This document shows positions 14,840 to 27,639 of a stretch of DNA of 64,000 bases, piece after piece. Made by a program: the position numbers and the translations under genes. Source of the stretch: Eudromia elegans (lineage: Eukaryota > Chordata > Aves > Tinamiformes > Tinamidae); assembly GCA_003342815.1 (NCBI GenBank), contig PTEX01000003.1, positions 1,324,435 through 1,388,434 on the forward strand, in the 5' to 3' direction. How positions within the stretch are numbered: the stretch's first letter is position 1; each line of letters begins with the position of its first letter. Under the pieces are notes generated by a model, which was not told the DNA's origin, ran no database searches, and saw only the letters and a list, made by a program, of their open reading frames with translations.

Positions 14840-16794
14840 CAAGATCCAAGATGCCAAATAAAGCACTGGTAAAAGAACCAAGACTGCAGGGTAGTGGCTA
14901 GCGCAGTTTGTTCATGAGCAAAGGGTCCAGCTCCCCAGTCCAACCACTGCCCATGTATTTTCTGCGAATCGTCATTGTTACATTTAGCTAACTCTAAATC
15001 CTCTCTTTACACCATTTCTCCGCTAAGATTTTCCTATTGGTGGGACATACGGGTTTTGAGTGATAGTATCATCAGACTTCAATGTAAGAGAAAGCCAATC
15101 TGAATAGGTTGGAGATGCCTAGATATATATCCTAGTCCATTATGACATAAACAGCACACAAGACTCAGGAATATGCAGGAGTCCACACAATTATATTTTC
15201 AATATCTGCATGATACCCTATGAGCAGTAAATCTTGGGTGGTGTTTAAAATTCTCATTTAATTTGATGGAGGCCATAGATTGGATTTTTATTTATAATAC
15301 AGACATAAGAAATCCTGCTGAAATGGTCAATCTGAGAGTACAGTAAAACAAATCCTTTCTAATATCACAACATACATACAAATGCATTTAGATTGAATCC
15401 AGAGAATTGTCCCAAATTAGCTAACAAAGCATGCCTTAAAACCACCTTTAAATCTCGGGACACTTCCATGATTTTTATGTCAGGACAATTATTTTACAAG
15501 TTACCTTCTATCCTTAGAAGAAAATCAAAAATCCCATTTATTGAAAGAGTAACAAGGGTATTGCTGGTTGTATGGGCACTTTTAAAGTCATAATTTCAAT
15601 TCTGAGATATGACTTGCTGAAGGACATTTAATATCTCCTTCTTTATGACTACAGTGAAGGAAACTGTGGTATTATAAAATGCTTAATTAGAAAAGACGCA
15701 GCTCTAATGAAATCAGCTATAAAGTTCTTTTTGCTCTCATATTTCAACAGGATGAAGTTAGAGTTCTTTGTTAACTGAATATCTAACAAGAAACTCATAT
15801 ATATTATATCACTTGTTAAGTAAAGGATTATAAAACCACAGAGTTTTCAAACTAGAAATGTGTTATGAAAAGCCTAAATGGTTCTGCTGAACAGCTCTCA
15901 TATAACCTAGAAGAGAAAGGCCCTGCAAACTAAGTTAATTCATGCAGAACTGTGACTGTGATGACTTTGCTTACATAACAAGGCAAAGAACAAACATTGT
16001 GCATATGAACTATAAACCTTTTTGGAAGAGCTATGCATTTTTTTTAAGCAGGCATCTTAGGAGAAATCTTGTGCTCTGAATGTGAAAAAACAGTTTAGGA
16101 GTTTTTCTCACCAAGAAAAATCACCCTGTATTTCTCTCCCTACTTATACTGCTAATTATGGAAAGAATGAAGGTCTTGTGGAAGGTCAAGGTATATGTTC
16201 TGATTTCACTTACAGCTTTCTCCTTTTTTTCCCCTTATTAATGAGATCGAGTGCTAATATAAGTAAGTTGCTTTTTTAGAGAACGGGTTGACAACATGGC
16301 AAATCATTTTTAGAAATGTAGGTAGAGTTTGTTAATCACATAAATGCTTAAAACCAAGGGTTTTAGCATCACTTCCACCACAGCTGGAAATCTCACTGAG
16401 TTGGTTCTATAATACATATTATAGAGCAAGTTCAGCGAGCATTTTGTGATGAGGTCACTATTTCTCAGCTAGTATGCACGAGCTGCACATTTTGTCCAAA
16501 ATTTTAGTCTATTCCCCTTCTCATTAGAGAACTTCCTCTGCCTGGAAGTTCTGCCTACATATGGCACAAGGTGTCTCCTATGTGCTATACGTCACAAGTG
16601 TCTTTCAGGGGACTACTGTGAGGTGGCAGCTGGTACTCCCTGGTGTACAATTCTGACACTTCAGCCATGTGTTTCCTCCTTTGCTTGCATCTTTGGAAAG
16701 ACTGTTACGGGCAGTTATATCAAATTAGCACTACATTATTATCCTCTTTCCTGCCTACTTCCCTTCTCCTAATTACAGAAGAAAACTTTTAAAA

Positions 16795-16890
16795 ACATAA
16801 ATCTATTAATGTATAATCTATTTTTATATTTAATAAAATAATCTAACATAGATAATATATAATTAATAATATTTAATCTATTAAATTGTA
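16795..16890. repeat. AT-rich low-complexity stretch
   Basis: Nearly pure A/T with several spaced copies of aatcta(tt). It is likely degenerate simple sequence. Confidence 0.7.
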
Positions 16891-18328
16891 GTTAAAAGCT
16901 TGCCTGATCAGTCTTTTTAGTTTGTTATTAGTATATTTATTTGTTAGAATACTCTCCATGGTTTACTGAGCAAAAGCTGATTAATGCTCTTGGCAATTTA
17001 TATACTGTAATGACACCTTCTCCTTGGTAATGGATTCAGGTCACATTTCTCAAGTGATCAGTACAGCAAATTGGCCTTAATCTCCTGACAACAGCTAATC
17101 CTATATTTCTTTCACTGTAATATGGGTTTATTCTGAAAGTAAATCAGATTATACACAAAAAATACTGATACAAGTGTAATACTACACATTAGAGCAATTC
17201 ATTAACATTACCAAAATGTCTCTGAAAATGGAAGTGGAAATAAAAGCCCCATACAAAAGTCTTGCCATCTGAAGAATGGCAATGTATGATAAACATACAA
17301 ACAAACAACAAAAAACCCCAAATGTACATTTAGCTCAGTAGTTTGTTTCCTTACCATCGTTTATTGCAGTTTAGACAACAAAAGGTAACTGATGCAGGTT
17401 CTTCACTTTGCAGTTTCGATGTGGTAATTTTTTTTTCTTTTTCTCATAGAGAGCCATTAAAACATACTCCATGCATGCTAAAAGACTGATTTTTACATAA
17501 ATCTCAGCTTTGAATTGAGAAATTCGCAATTCTGTATAAGACAAATGGTCACAACAGCCTCCCTTCAAATAGACTAGTACTTGAGGAAATTACCCTACAA
17601 GTTATATAACCACTGCATGGCAGAAATAACTGACACTATTCCATTTGTGGACAGAATCTAGCTCCAATCCCCTATAAACCACATTAAATTCAAAATTGTG
17701 TTTTATTAGCACACACATAAAAAAAATTCAACTCACACTTTCTGTCTTGAGTTGGCCTAGATTTTAGAGAGTTACTTCTCTTACACTTGTGAAAGAAGAT
17801 TAACTCATAAAATGCAAAAATTTCAAAATACTTTAAAATTGTTTCACTGATTTACCCTTTGGATCTTTCCAGAATTAGTTTAAATATGAATGTCTTTGTT
17901 TGATAAACATCATTTAATATTATTCCCAACTGAGGGATTCAGAGCTAAACCCATAAGAAAGCCTGACCATCCCTTCTCTCAGAGCTGTCAGTCAAAAACT
18001 GGGCTGCATTCCAGGAATGAATAACTAAGCACTCTATAGCATTCTACAGCATTCATATATTCCAATAGCAGTGTTAACAGCTCGTCTGGATTTGCATTTT
18101 ATCTTTCATTTTCTTCTGCAAAGGAAGCCAGGTTTTCCCTGGAAAGGCTGTCTCTGGAACCATGACCTAAAGGTCAGAGCACAAACCCTTTCTGCCAGAT
18201 CTTAGCTTTTAGTAGCGATGGGTTGAATCCAGCACAGGGAATATTCCTTTAGCTATCTTTTAATGCAGTGAAAAGGGTCCAGGAATCAGAAATAAATTCA
18301 ATTGTAATTCACCTGGCCACTTCACTCT

Positions 18329-18350
18329 AGAGTCTTATTAGAGTCTTATT
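18329..18350. repeat. 11-bp tandem duplication
   Basis: agagtcttatt is repeated twice in direct tandem without mismatch. Confidence 0.85.
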
Positions 18351-21300
18351 TATATTTGTAGATTTTCCAAAATCTTTGAAATTACTTTTGTCATCCAATC
18401 ATTAGCCTGATTTCAAAGTCAAGGGAAAAGCAGGAATTCCCAAGCTCTTTTTTAAACTTGGCAAAATATTGACCTAGTATTTTTTTTTTACCTAAGATTT
18501 TCATCAAATAAAAAATAGGCAAGAAATACTACAACACTGATGCATATTGTTAGATGGAGGCAAAACATGATCTTTCTTCTAAAGTTATGAATGGAAACCA
18601 GAGAATGAGTCTCAAATATTTTTATTTACATTTTCTGATCTTAACACTGACGATTTTTCTTCTATTTGTTCTCCTGGAGGGATAGGAAAGTGATGTACTC
18701 AGTTCCTTTGCTGTAATGGACGGGGGAAAGACGTCATGCAGACTTACAGCATAGCTGGATCCTTTTGCTACCATCCACTGAAAAAGGCCCATTCCTAGTG
18801 ACCGTCTTATTGAGGTTAGGATCCAGACCTGTCCAACTTCTTCAATCATAATTTTACTTCCATAAATTAACCTCAAAGGGTTTGGTCAGCATATTTTCTA
18901 GATTAGCAGTTTTCTAAGCATTTTAAGATTGTAATATTGCATCTCTCAGGAGAATAGAGCATTGTTTATACTGCTTATTCAGATCTTTGTCATATTTCAG
19001 ATGTATCCAACTATTTCTCTGGAGGCCTTCCAACACATAATACACATTAACCAGAGTTAAATGAAATCAAAATAACTTTCTTAGGATAGAATAGCAATTA
19101 TATCTTCTCATATTTTACTTTTATTTGATTACATACACTGACATCTAGTTAGATATTCCGTATTTTTTCTAAGATTACTGTTTCTTTTCAAGATAACCCT
19201 TTAACCTAGAACTTACTCTCCTGCTTGTATCATATCCTCTTTTGCTGATTTTCTAATGATTTTTAAATGTTTCCTTAAAACTCCTGCTAAGTTAAAAGAA
19301 GGTTCTTATGAGAAACATTCCCCAATTAAGCTTTCAGAGCACCAGCTAATTCCTGCTGTGTTCTACATGTCACCTCCAGGATTATCAGAGAAGTAAAGAC
19401 ATTTTTATTTTGGTACTTTAGACATGAAATGAAAAACAATGCATTAAATTTCCTACTGTCCTTCTTCCTCATAGATTCTTCCATGTGAAATGAGGGCAGG
19501 AGGAGAAAAAAAAGTAGAAATTCCTACCCAAGTTGGCATCAAGAGTTCTCCTCCTCTCAGCTGTTATATGCTACTTTTTTCTTTTGTGAAAGAAAAGGAG
19601 ATTGGCCTTTTCGTCCTTTTCTACTTTTCCCAGGTCTTACTAGTTGGTAGTATTATATTTCCCATTAATATATGCTGAGTAGCGTTTGCAAGCAGGTCCA
19701 TGCAGGAACTGTGATTTTATGCATATTCTATGTTGCTTAAATTATTAAGACAGTTACTCTCTTTCTTCCCCTCAGCAATAAACCAACACACCCTCTCCTC
19801 GCCAAAACATAAGCAGGAATTCCTTCTTGAATAAGCTAAAAGAACTAAAGAGTAAAATTGAAAATACATTATTGTATATATTTAGAAAGCCAATTTCCCA
19901 ATAGTATACCTAACTAACAAGAAATAATATATTGATAGTATATTGAAAGAACAGTAAAAATAGGTTACTTACAGTATTCATTGTATGCCTGATTCCCTCT
20001 CCTGAAAGCAATCATCATAATTTACTTGCAAAAAAATTCTAGCATAATTTTAGTCATAAAATATGAATGAAGAAAACTACTCAACTATAATTATGCTTTA
20101 CTAGAAAGAAGCACTAGAATGCACTAGAAATAAATTTTATAGACACTGATAGACATTACTGACTTTAACCTGTGCACAGTTTATAAAACCACAGTTGCTA
20201 TAAATATGAGTAAATTCTGAAAATCTACCATTATGGTTATCTCCTGATACCAACATGCCTTTTCAACCCGGCTATGTTAACTAAAGAGATACCTGGCTGA
20301 CCACTTGAGCATAATGCCTTCAGTTTAGGCCAGAAATGGCATAAAAACTCCTTATACTTTATAGTTCAGGTAGTTTCTATATAACAGTGCCTTGAAATCT
20401 GAGTATCACCTGCCTTTCAGTTAACAGAAATCTACAGCACACTGAGTATTTTGATACCAGATCTGCTGTGAATGCTCATATCAATACATGATTTCTTTGT
20501 ACAGGCATTTACCATCTGAAACAGAAACAAAATGTGATAAAACAGGGAATCCAGGGATGCTGGAGACACATCTCTGCACACGTAGAGCGTCCAGGGGCTT
20601 CATGCTCATCGTATGTCCAGCAAGCTGCGTGACCCAAGTATTTAAAAGAAGGGCATACCTGCCATGAGAGTGACAAGCACGTGTGGCCACCATGACAACA
20701 ACAGAACAAGCCCCTTTGGGTCATGGGATGGGGGACAGCTCAGGAGAACCTGTCTAACAGGGCTGCAGGAGCTGTTGTAATCAACTGTTCTGTAAGACAA
20801 CCCACTTCCAACCTAAACATGCAGGGCCTTTTCGGACAAAGTCCTGACGGCAGCAGGACTTTGCTGAGGGCAGATTTCTCCTGAGGAAGAGCAGAGGGAG
20901 AACAACAGCCTGCTACAGCCATGCAGGTCTCTGCTTCAGCTCCAACAGACCGAAATACAGAACCGTTTTCCTGAGTTTTTCAAAACACTCATTCCATAGT
21001 GAAGGGGTCAAGGGAATCTGAGTAATTTTCATAAACCTGCATTTTACACTTGCCCATAACTGGGTATATCCAGATATCCCACTGAGTGGATAGAAGAGCA
21101 AAACTTCAGATTAAAAGCATTGTCCTGAACAACTAATGCATCATGATATTTAAATCAACTCTAAGCAAGTTACATGGTGATACCAATTCCCTCTAGTGCT
21201 TAGAAACTTATAGGAGACATGCACACAAACAGCTATCATGTTTTTGAATTCATTTCATATCTCTTACACTAAGTCCACATTAGATCAGAACGAGTAATGC

Positions 21301-21419
21301 AGTGCACTATGATTCACATATCAACACGTACCTGTATGATACACTTTATGCAGTTACATACCTGTTTACTATCATGTGAGTAAAAATAACAGATCCCAGG
21401 TGAGTACAAGGCTAGATTT

Positions 21420-21545
21420 TTCTCTAGACATTTCCCAGATCTCCCTGTTCTCTTTCTGCACTCCCCCTTCTTCTGCACCTTCTTCTTATTCCTCCCTGTC
21501 CCCTCTCCCTTCTACTCTTTCCAAGTTTTAAAATCCCCCTCTTAC
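21420..21545. repeat. pyrimidine-rich tract
   Basis: About 125 bases of C/T-dominated plus strand (ctgcactcccccttcttctg and similar). It is purine-rich in the RIMS2 transcript. No further structure is seen. Confidence 0.6.
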
Positions 21546-22693
21546 AAATTTTACTTAAAAAAGTAACCACAATTTTTGACATTGCAAACCATCCTTTTAC
21601 GCCATTTACTTGAACATTAAACCTCTTAGCACTTCAGTTTCATATCATATAAACTGCAAACTTTTCAAAGAAGTAAAAGATCTTTGAACAGCATTTGAAT
21701 AGTACTTAGCACAACGGAGACCTTCAGACAGGACCACATACTATTAAATATTGTGAACTGTTGTTGAACCATGCAACAACAGTACACCAGTTTTGCTTAG
21801 ATACTAAGTATATAATGTATCTCAGGATTAATATAATTTTAAATATATAAATATATCTATGTGAATACCTATATAAACAGCTTATTTATGTACTTATATA
21901 AAACAATTTAATACAAGTAATCCCTTTCCACATAAAGTACACTAGTTCTACAGGGCTTCCTTAATTGACAATGACAGCATTTCTTTCATTTTCCATTTTT
22001 CAGAGTGCATTATATGGATTTTCCCTGAAATAGGAGGAATAAAAAAAGCGCATAAGATTTTAAGTGCTTCGAATGTCAACGCAGAAAAGTCTGGCTATTT
22101 TTCCAAGGTAGAATATTATAGTAACAAATTTTAACTGGCAAAATCATAAATGAGGAAGATCTATACTGCTGGTGAATATGGTTGTAGGCTGCAAAGAAAG
22201 GAATTAAAAAGCAATAAAATGGTTGTATTACTGCAGCAAAATGCAATACACAATCTTGTTCATGGAAACTGTTTTGTTTCAAAATAAATGGTCCATGTTG
22301 AAATATGAGAAAATAAGCACTGAAATATGCAAGCACTATTCATAAGCAAAGAGAAGGAATTTTGCAATTGCAGTTAGCCATCCTTCACCAACTACGAAAG
22401 AGAATTCCCCAAAAGGTAAGTCGAGCACCTCGCGTGGGTTCCTGAGAAGCAAAGGATTATTACAGTCAGTCAGTTCTAGCAAGTGGGAAAAAAACCAAGC
22501 CTCAGTCCAACCTGAAAAGGATCTTTGCTAAAAAAAAATAAGTTGAGCAAACGTCCAGACAATTAGTTTTGACCAACTTCTTCTCCCCCTAGAACACTGT
22601 CAGCGAGGCAATGGCGGGAGGACCTCCAACCAGCTCATAGCACGTACACCTACATCCGAATTCGCGCGAGGAAAACCGCGGTGCGGCTCCTAC

Positions 22694-22935
22694 CGGTCTG
22701 GCTGAGCTGGGACGTGCTGCGGCTTTTCCGCGAGAGCCCCACGATGGCCACCATCTTGGCACCGATGCTGGAGCGCCTCTTCTTGCCCCCGCCGCCCACG
22801 GTGCCCACGGCCGTGTCCGACTGGCTGCCGTCGTTCTTGTCGAGCGTGTACATGTCCCCACCGATGCTGGTGCTCTTGGTCATGTTCTTTCCTGAGGCGC
22901 CCATCTGTCTGCTTTGCATTTTGGATGTAAAGACA
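22694..22935 (-). CDS. RIMS2: RIMS2 242-nt exon preceding the C2B region
   Basis: The acceptor CACTGGCTGACAG is followed by T (completing a Ser codon), 80 whole codons and one spare base. The donor is ACCG|GTAGGA. The product starts VFTSKMQSRQMGASGKNMTK, continues with GGDMYTLDKNDGSQSDTAVG and ends with KKRRSSIGAKMVAIVGLSRK followed by SRSTSQLSQT. It is the most conserved linker block of RIM2, and its KKRRSS segment is also shared with the short RIM3/RIM4 proteins just before C2B. KKRRSS is a basophilic (PKA-like) phosphorylation consensus. The exon enters in phase 2 and leaves in phase 1. MYTL, TVGGGG and STSQ differ from my memory of mammalian RIM2 and resemble RIM1 at those points. It is much richer in G+C and CpG than its surroundings. 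Confidence 0.95.
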
Positions 22936-24994
22936 CTGTCAGCCAGTGGATGGATAAACAGTGCAGACAAAGAAGAGTAAAAAGGGGAAGACAGAAAAGG
23001 ACAGGTTTCAGATGGGAAGTTTTGGGACACTGGAGGGTAAAAGCAGCTAATTCACACAGGCAGGGGGTGTTTTCTTAGACGTAAACAAGGACAACTTTAA
23101 TTATCAGGTTCTTGCTTGCTCTCCTGTAAACATACTTGACTCATCCAAATTTTGTTTTAAATAGTGAGCTCTTATTTACTCATTACTAGCAAAACATATC
23201 AGTGAATTAATTTATTAAAATACTATATGTAGAATTTCTTTAAAATTATATGCAAAAAGACCAGTATGTTCATATACATTTTTATTCTGTTCTTCATGAT
23301 TTCAGTGTTGCTCTTCTATAATTTACTTATCAAATCACAAATATTTGTTCCTCTAGATTATCAACTCAGCAGAAATGAAAATGGCTTGAGTAAAGTTTGC
23401 CTGGCTCAGGTGAGAAAAACAAAGCAAATACAGCACCCAAAATGTCAATTATAGTGCTACTTTTTTTTCCAACAGGAAACCAGAGGTGCAGAAACCCACC
23501 GGAGAGGCAATAATAGTTACATGTGAATTTTTGCCTGATCAGACTCTGCTCTGTTACTACAAAGTGTTATATTACATCGATATCTCATTATAATAGCTTA
23601 TAAAAGTAAACAGTCAATGGCTGATAAGAGAAGTGTTTTCCATACATTACAGCCTTCAGTAAGTTAAAGCAAAGGCACCTCCTGGCTCCCCTCTACTGTT
23701 CTGATGACCTTTCTGCAGTCACTACAGAGCACGGTTACTTAAGAAAACTCTGGGAATAGGGTAAGAATAGGTCAGGTGAAAAGAAAATCTTCTTCAGCAC
23801 AAAGCTTAGCTAAGTTATTATTATCCCCATCTCTCTTATAACTCTCTTCTATCCTTTCTTGAGATTCATCTATCATAGTACCAGCTTTTCACCCTTGTCC
23901 ACACTTTTCTTCTGTTGAGCAGTATATTGTTGGACATCGGCCACCCCCCTAAAAGTGCCATTTTTCCCAAGTATTAATCGTCACTGTAGAAACAGAACTA
24001 CTGAAATGCTGAAAGTGCTTCCTGTTGTTTATTACCATCCCAGCTTTAGCTCTTACGACAAGACATTTGTTTAATGATAATTTCTTCTGTTAATGGTGCT
24101 GACATCTAAAAATTGTTACTTATCTATTTATTCAAACAGGCAAGACACTTCAGAAATGTACCAGCAAACGAAATGTTTTAATGAGAGCAGATCAAAAGGA
24201 CACTGTACACAGAGGCAGTGAGGATACCACAGCCCAGGACGTAGAAATCTAAGAACACAGTTTTTAAGCCATTAGACAGAAGGTCAAATTGTGGGCAGGC
24301 TGACACATTGTGGACCCAGGCCCCAGTCTCCCAATGCTCCAGGTTATGGGACTTTTTGTTTGAACTGAAATGAGAGTCTGCAGTAAGGATAACAGTACTC
24401 ATCCAAATATTGCCCTGTCACCATATGTCTGCAGAAATACTCATTATATGCAAAACCAGTACTTTGATTTCACTGAAACTTCCTGTACAGAATCTGGATC
24501 TTTATGATTATCTCTACTCAGCATGCCATATCTCATTAATAAGCATTATAAGCACTAATAACGCTATATACAACGTCAGGCAATCTATAGAGAGAATATG
24601 GGAACATGTGGGATATTTCTGGAAATATTGGAAATAATTAAAATCATAATTACACAAATGTTAAGAAAAGCTATTTTTTGCTTTTAAAATATTTTTTTCC
24701 TAAACATACAAAGGCTATTCCTGGAACAGTGAGGCTTTGTTCCTCAGCAGAGTGGATCTTATTTATGAATTCATACATACATACATTAAAAAAAAAATTA
24801 TCGAAACACATATACACATACCCATACACAAACACATTTGCTTCTCTGCCTAGGAGAGCACAAACACAACCCATGCTGGCTGAGAGGCCAGCAAGAGTTC
24901 TGTGATGGCTGTGATTCCTCTTTGGGCTAAACAGAAAGGTTACGAACTACCCACACTTGGCATGGTTAATTTTTGACTCTCATTTTTGCTCATA

Positions 24995-25020
24995 TTTTGC
25001 TGTATAGTTTTGCTGTATAG
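24995..25020. repeat. 13-bp tandem duplication
   Basis: ttttgctgtatag occurs twice in direct tandem without mismatch, which indicates a recent local duplication in the intron. Confidence 0.85.
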
Positions 25021-26809
25021 GCATAGCCACACTGTTCCCCCTTACTTGTAATGGCTTACATCTATTTTAGAAAATTGTTTTTCTTCTTTACAGAGTTTTA
25101 CTATAAATGTGCAGTCGATAAAAATTATCCAACAAATATTTAATAGAGTGCTCCCAAAAGCAAAGTCCTTGCTAGGTCTTTTCCATCTGATTCAAGGGGA
25201 AGCGAGATGAGGCATCTGATTTGGAGTAATTATCCAACTCTCTAAGGCACTTTAGCACTACCTTGTAACATTTTTTGACCTTTTATTGATAGCTCCATTT
25301 GCATGAGAAGACAATATGCTTGGAGCATGAACAGAGGAAAATACAGGAGCTGGTTCATCAAGGAAGGAAACTTTAGGCATCACGTCAAAAAATATTGAGT
25401 GTGCTTCCTAAGGAATTTAGTAGGGCAAAATTGAGTTAGTATCAACAGCTGGACAAGCACAGAGCAAAGCTGAGCGACAGACAGCCTTTGCGTCCTTAAT
25501 CAGATACAAAATAAAAAAGATTCAGAATCTGTAGTAGCCAAGAAGTTGTGTTCATGTCCTTTATCACCCTTCATCCCTATTGCATTCCAGTGCATATTGA
25601 TGTACATTGGCAAATTTAACACTATGAAAAGAGTGGGATAAAATGTGGATAAACAGAAAGGCACAGAATGAAAAAAAAAGGAGGGAGATCTCTATTTCTG
25701 GGGCCTTTTAATACTATGTCAACTCATTGATAAGATGATTATCTCACATGCTATATTTTCCTTTAAACTAATAGCTTTATGTATTGCTTCTTTAAAAGCA
25801 GTTGCTACAAAAAGTAATTCTCCATTTCAACACTATCCTGCTTATAACAAGCACCAGAGAGAGTATCACTGCCCGAGGAAGGGCAGTGTCAAGAACAGCT
25901 CCTATCTTCAACATCCTTCAATTCCTCTAAGAAGCACAAAATTATAGTCCTTTAACGACTGATGCTATTTATAACTCATGCTTTCTAAGGGAATATCATT
26001 AATATGAATGTGTTGTCTGTCAGGTCCTCTTATTTTCAGTTACTTTTATTCAAGTGTATTCAAATTTGACATGAGTAGAAAAACAGAGCTATTTAGTTCT
26101 TTGTTTTGAACTGTTTTTGAAAACAGATCCTTGGAGAGAGACCTTCCCCTTTGGGGAAAGGTTGTCATGTAATTCTTTATCCAGTCTCTAATATTTCACA
26201 TGAGATTTAATTCTTACATCATAGGTTGACATTATTTTTATTGTTTGAAGAAAAACCTATTCCACTAGTGCATTTTTCAAAAATGACAGCAGAAAATCAG
26301 TAGGCTTCTGTCATATTCTTTTCTAACCCTTATCAGAAGTCATAGCAGTGAAAACTGAAATCTTTTTTTCTCACAATACTTGTGCTGAGAAGAAAGCTCC
26401 CAATTCCTGAGTCTAACTTGCCTTTACCCCACTGAAGTACCACTTGTGCCACTGCCCAAGACAGATAATTCTATCACAATGTGAAGGCTTTCAATAAGCA
26501 CCCCACTAAACAAAACAATATGCTTAAAAAGCCTGGCATGCAAACAAAGTTGCTGTAATTTCACTAGCTAATTATGACAGCACTATGTATTAGAAAGATC
26601 TACTCCTTCGTTGCTGTTTAATGGCTACTATGGCAAAACGAAGATGCACTCCGTACTTCATTCAGCCAGGTTTTGTTGACCAACTACAAAATGCAGGAGT
26701 GAGAAATCAAATAAGCAAAAAGGACCTTAGATTTAGAATTGCATGGATACTTCAATGCTAGTACCAATGACTAATACTGACGAGGTTCTAAAAATATTTG
26801 CTTTAATTC

Positions 26810-26827
26810 TTTTTTTTTTTTTTTTTT
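26810..26827. repeat. poly(T) run, 18 nt
   Basis: Thymine run followed by cccagg. On the minus strand it is an A-run following ccctggga-type sequence. No retroelement body was recognised. Confidence 0.9.
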
Positions 26828-27094
26828 CCCAGGAAAATAGCGGTAAAACCACAAAACAAACAAACACCAACAAAAAAAGGCAGTGAGGAAGACATCTTTG
26901 CTATGCTCCCACCTAGCAAACATCTCTTTGAAAAAGCCACCAGATAGCAGTGACCTTCTTTGTCTTTGATCACTCTTTCTCCCAGGCTTGAGAAACAAGT
27001 CCTAGGAGGGTTGTGTATGGCTTACACTGTCGTTTGAATTATATCTGAAGTGCTCATGAAGAGAAGCGGTCTTGGTAGATGCTTTGTGATCCTC

Positions 27095-27639
27095 CCTCTG
27101 TATTCAGCCCTGGTGAGGCCATGTCTGGACTACTGTGTCCAGTTCTGGACTTCCCAGTACAAGGGGGACATGGAGTTACTGGACAGAGTCCAGCTACAGA
27201 GCTGATTAGAGGATCTACAGCATCTCTCATATGAGAAGAGGCTGACAGAATTGGGCTTGTTTAGACTAAAGATGAGCAGGCTGAGAGGAGATCTGATCAG
27301 TGTTTACAAATGCAATATACAAATACGGGATGGTGTCAAGAGGATGGGGCCTGACTATTGTCTGTGGTGGGCAGCAGTAGGACAACAGGCAAAGGCCACA
27401 AACTGAAACACAGGTGTTTCCATCTGAATATGAGGAACAACTTGCCTGTGAGGGTGACAGAGCCCTGGCATAGGCTGCCCAGAGAGGCTGTGGAGTCTCC
27501 TTCTCTGGAGATCTCCAAACCTCAGACGTGATCCTGGTGTAAGGTGCTATAGGTGACATGGCTTGAGCAAAGGGGTTGGACTGGATGATCTCCAGAGGTC
27601 CCTTCCAACCCCAACCTATCTGAGCATCTGTGATTCTGT
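27095..27639 (+). mobile_element. CR1 LINE 3' fragment, longest copy
   Basis: CR1 in plus orientation, antisense to RIMS2. Landmarks in order: gaggccatgtctggactactg, tgtccagttctgg, acatggagttactggacagag, gatctacagcatctctcatatg (worn), gagaagaggctgacagaattg, gctgagaggagatctgatcag, ggctgcccagagaggctgtgg, ttggactggatgatctccag, aggtcccttccaacc and a terminal ctgtgattctgt. The left edge is approximate. Several open frames of 60-128 codons on the opposite strand are shadows of this element. Confidence 0.95.

Larger units (their letters stand above)
1..22693 (-). other. RIMS2 intron (downstream end), no exon found
   Basis: AT-rich non-coding DNA with scattered simple repeats, listed separately. GC-richer patches at about 2840-3040, 6730-6960, 12990-13160 and 20570-20920 show no recognisable coding content on either strand. 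I searched by eye for the next RIM2 exon and for C2B segments and found none, so this intron probably continues past position 1. No RNA gene was recognised. Confidence 0.7.
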
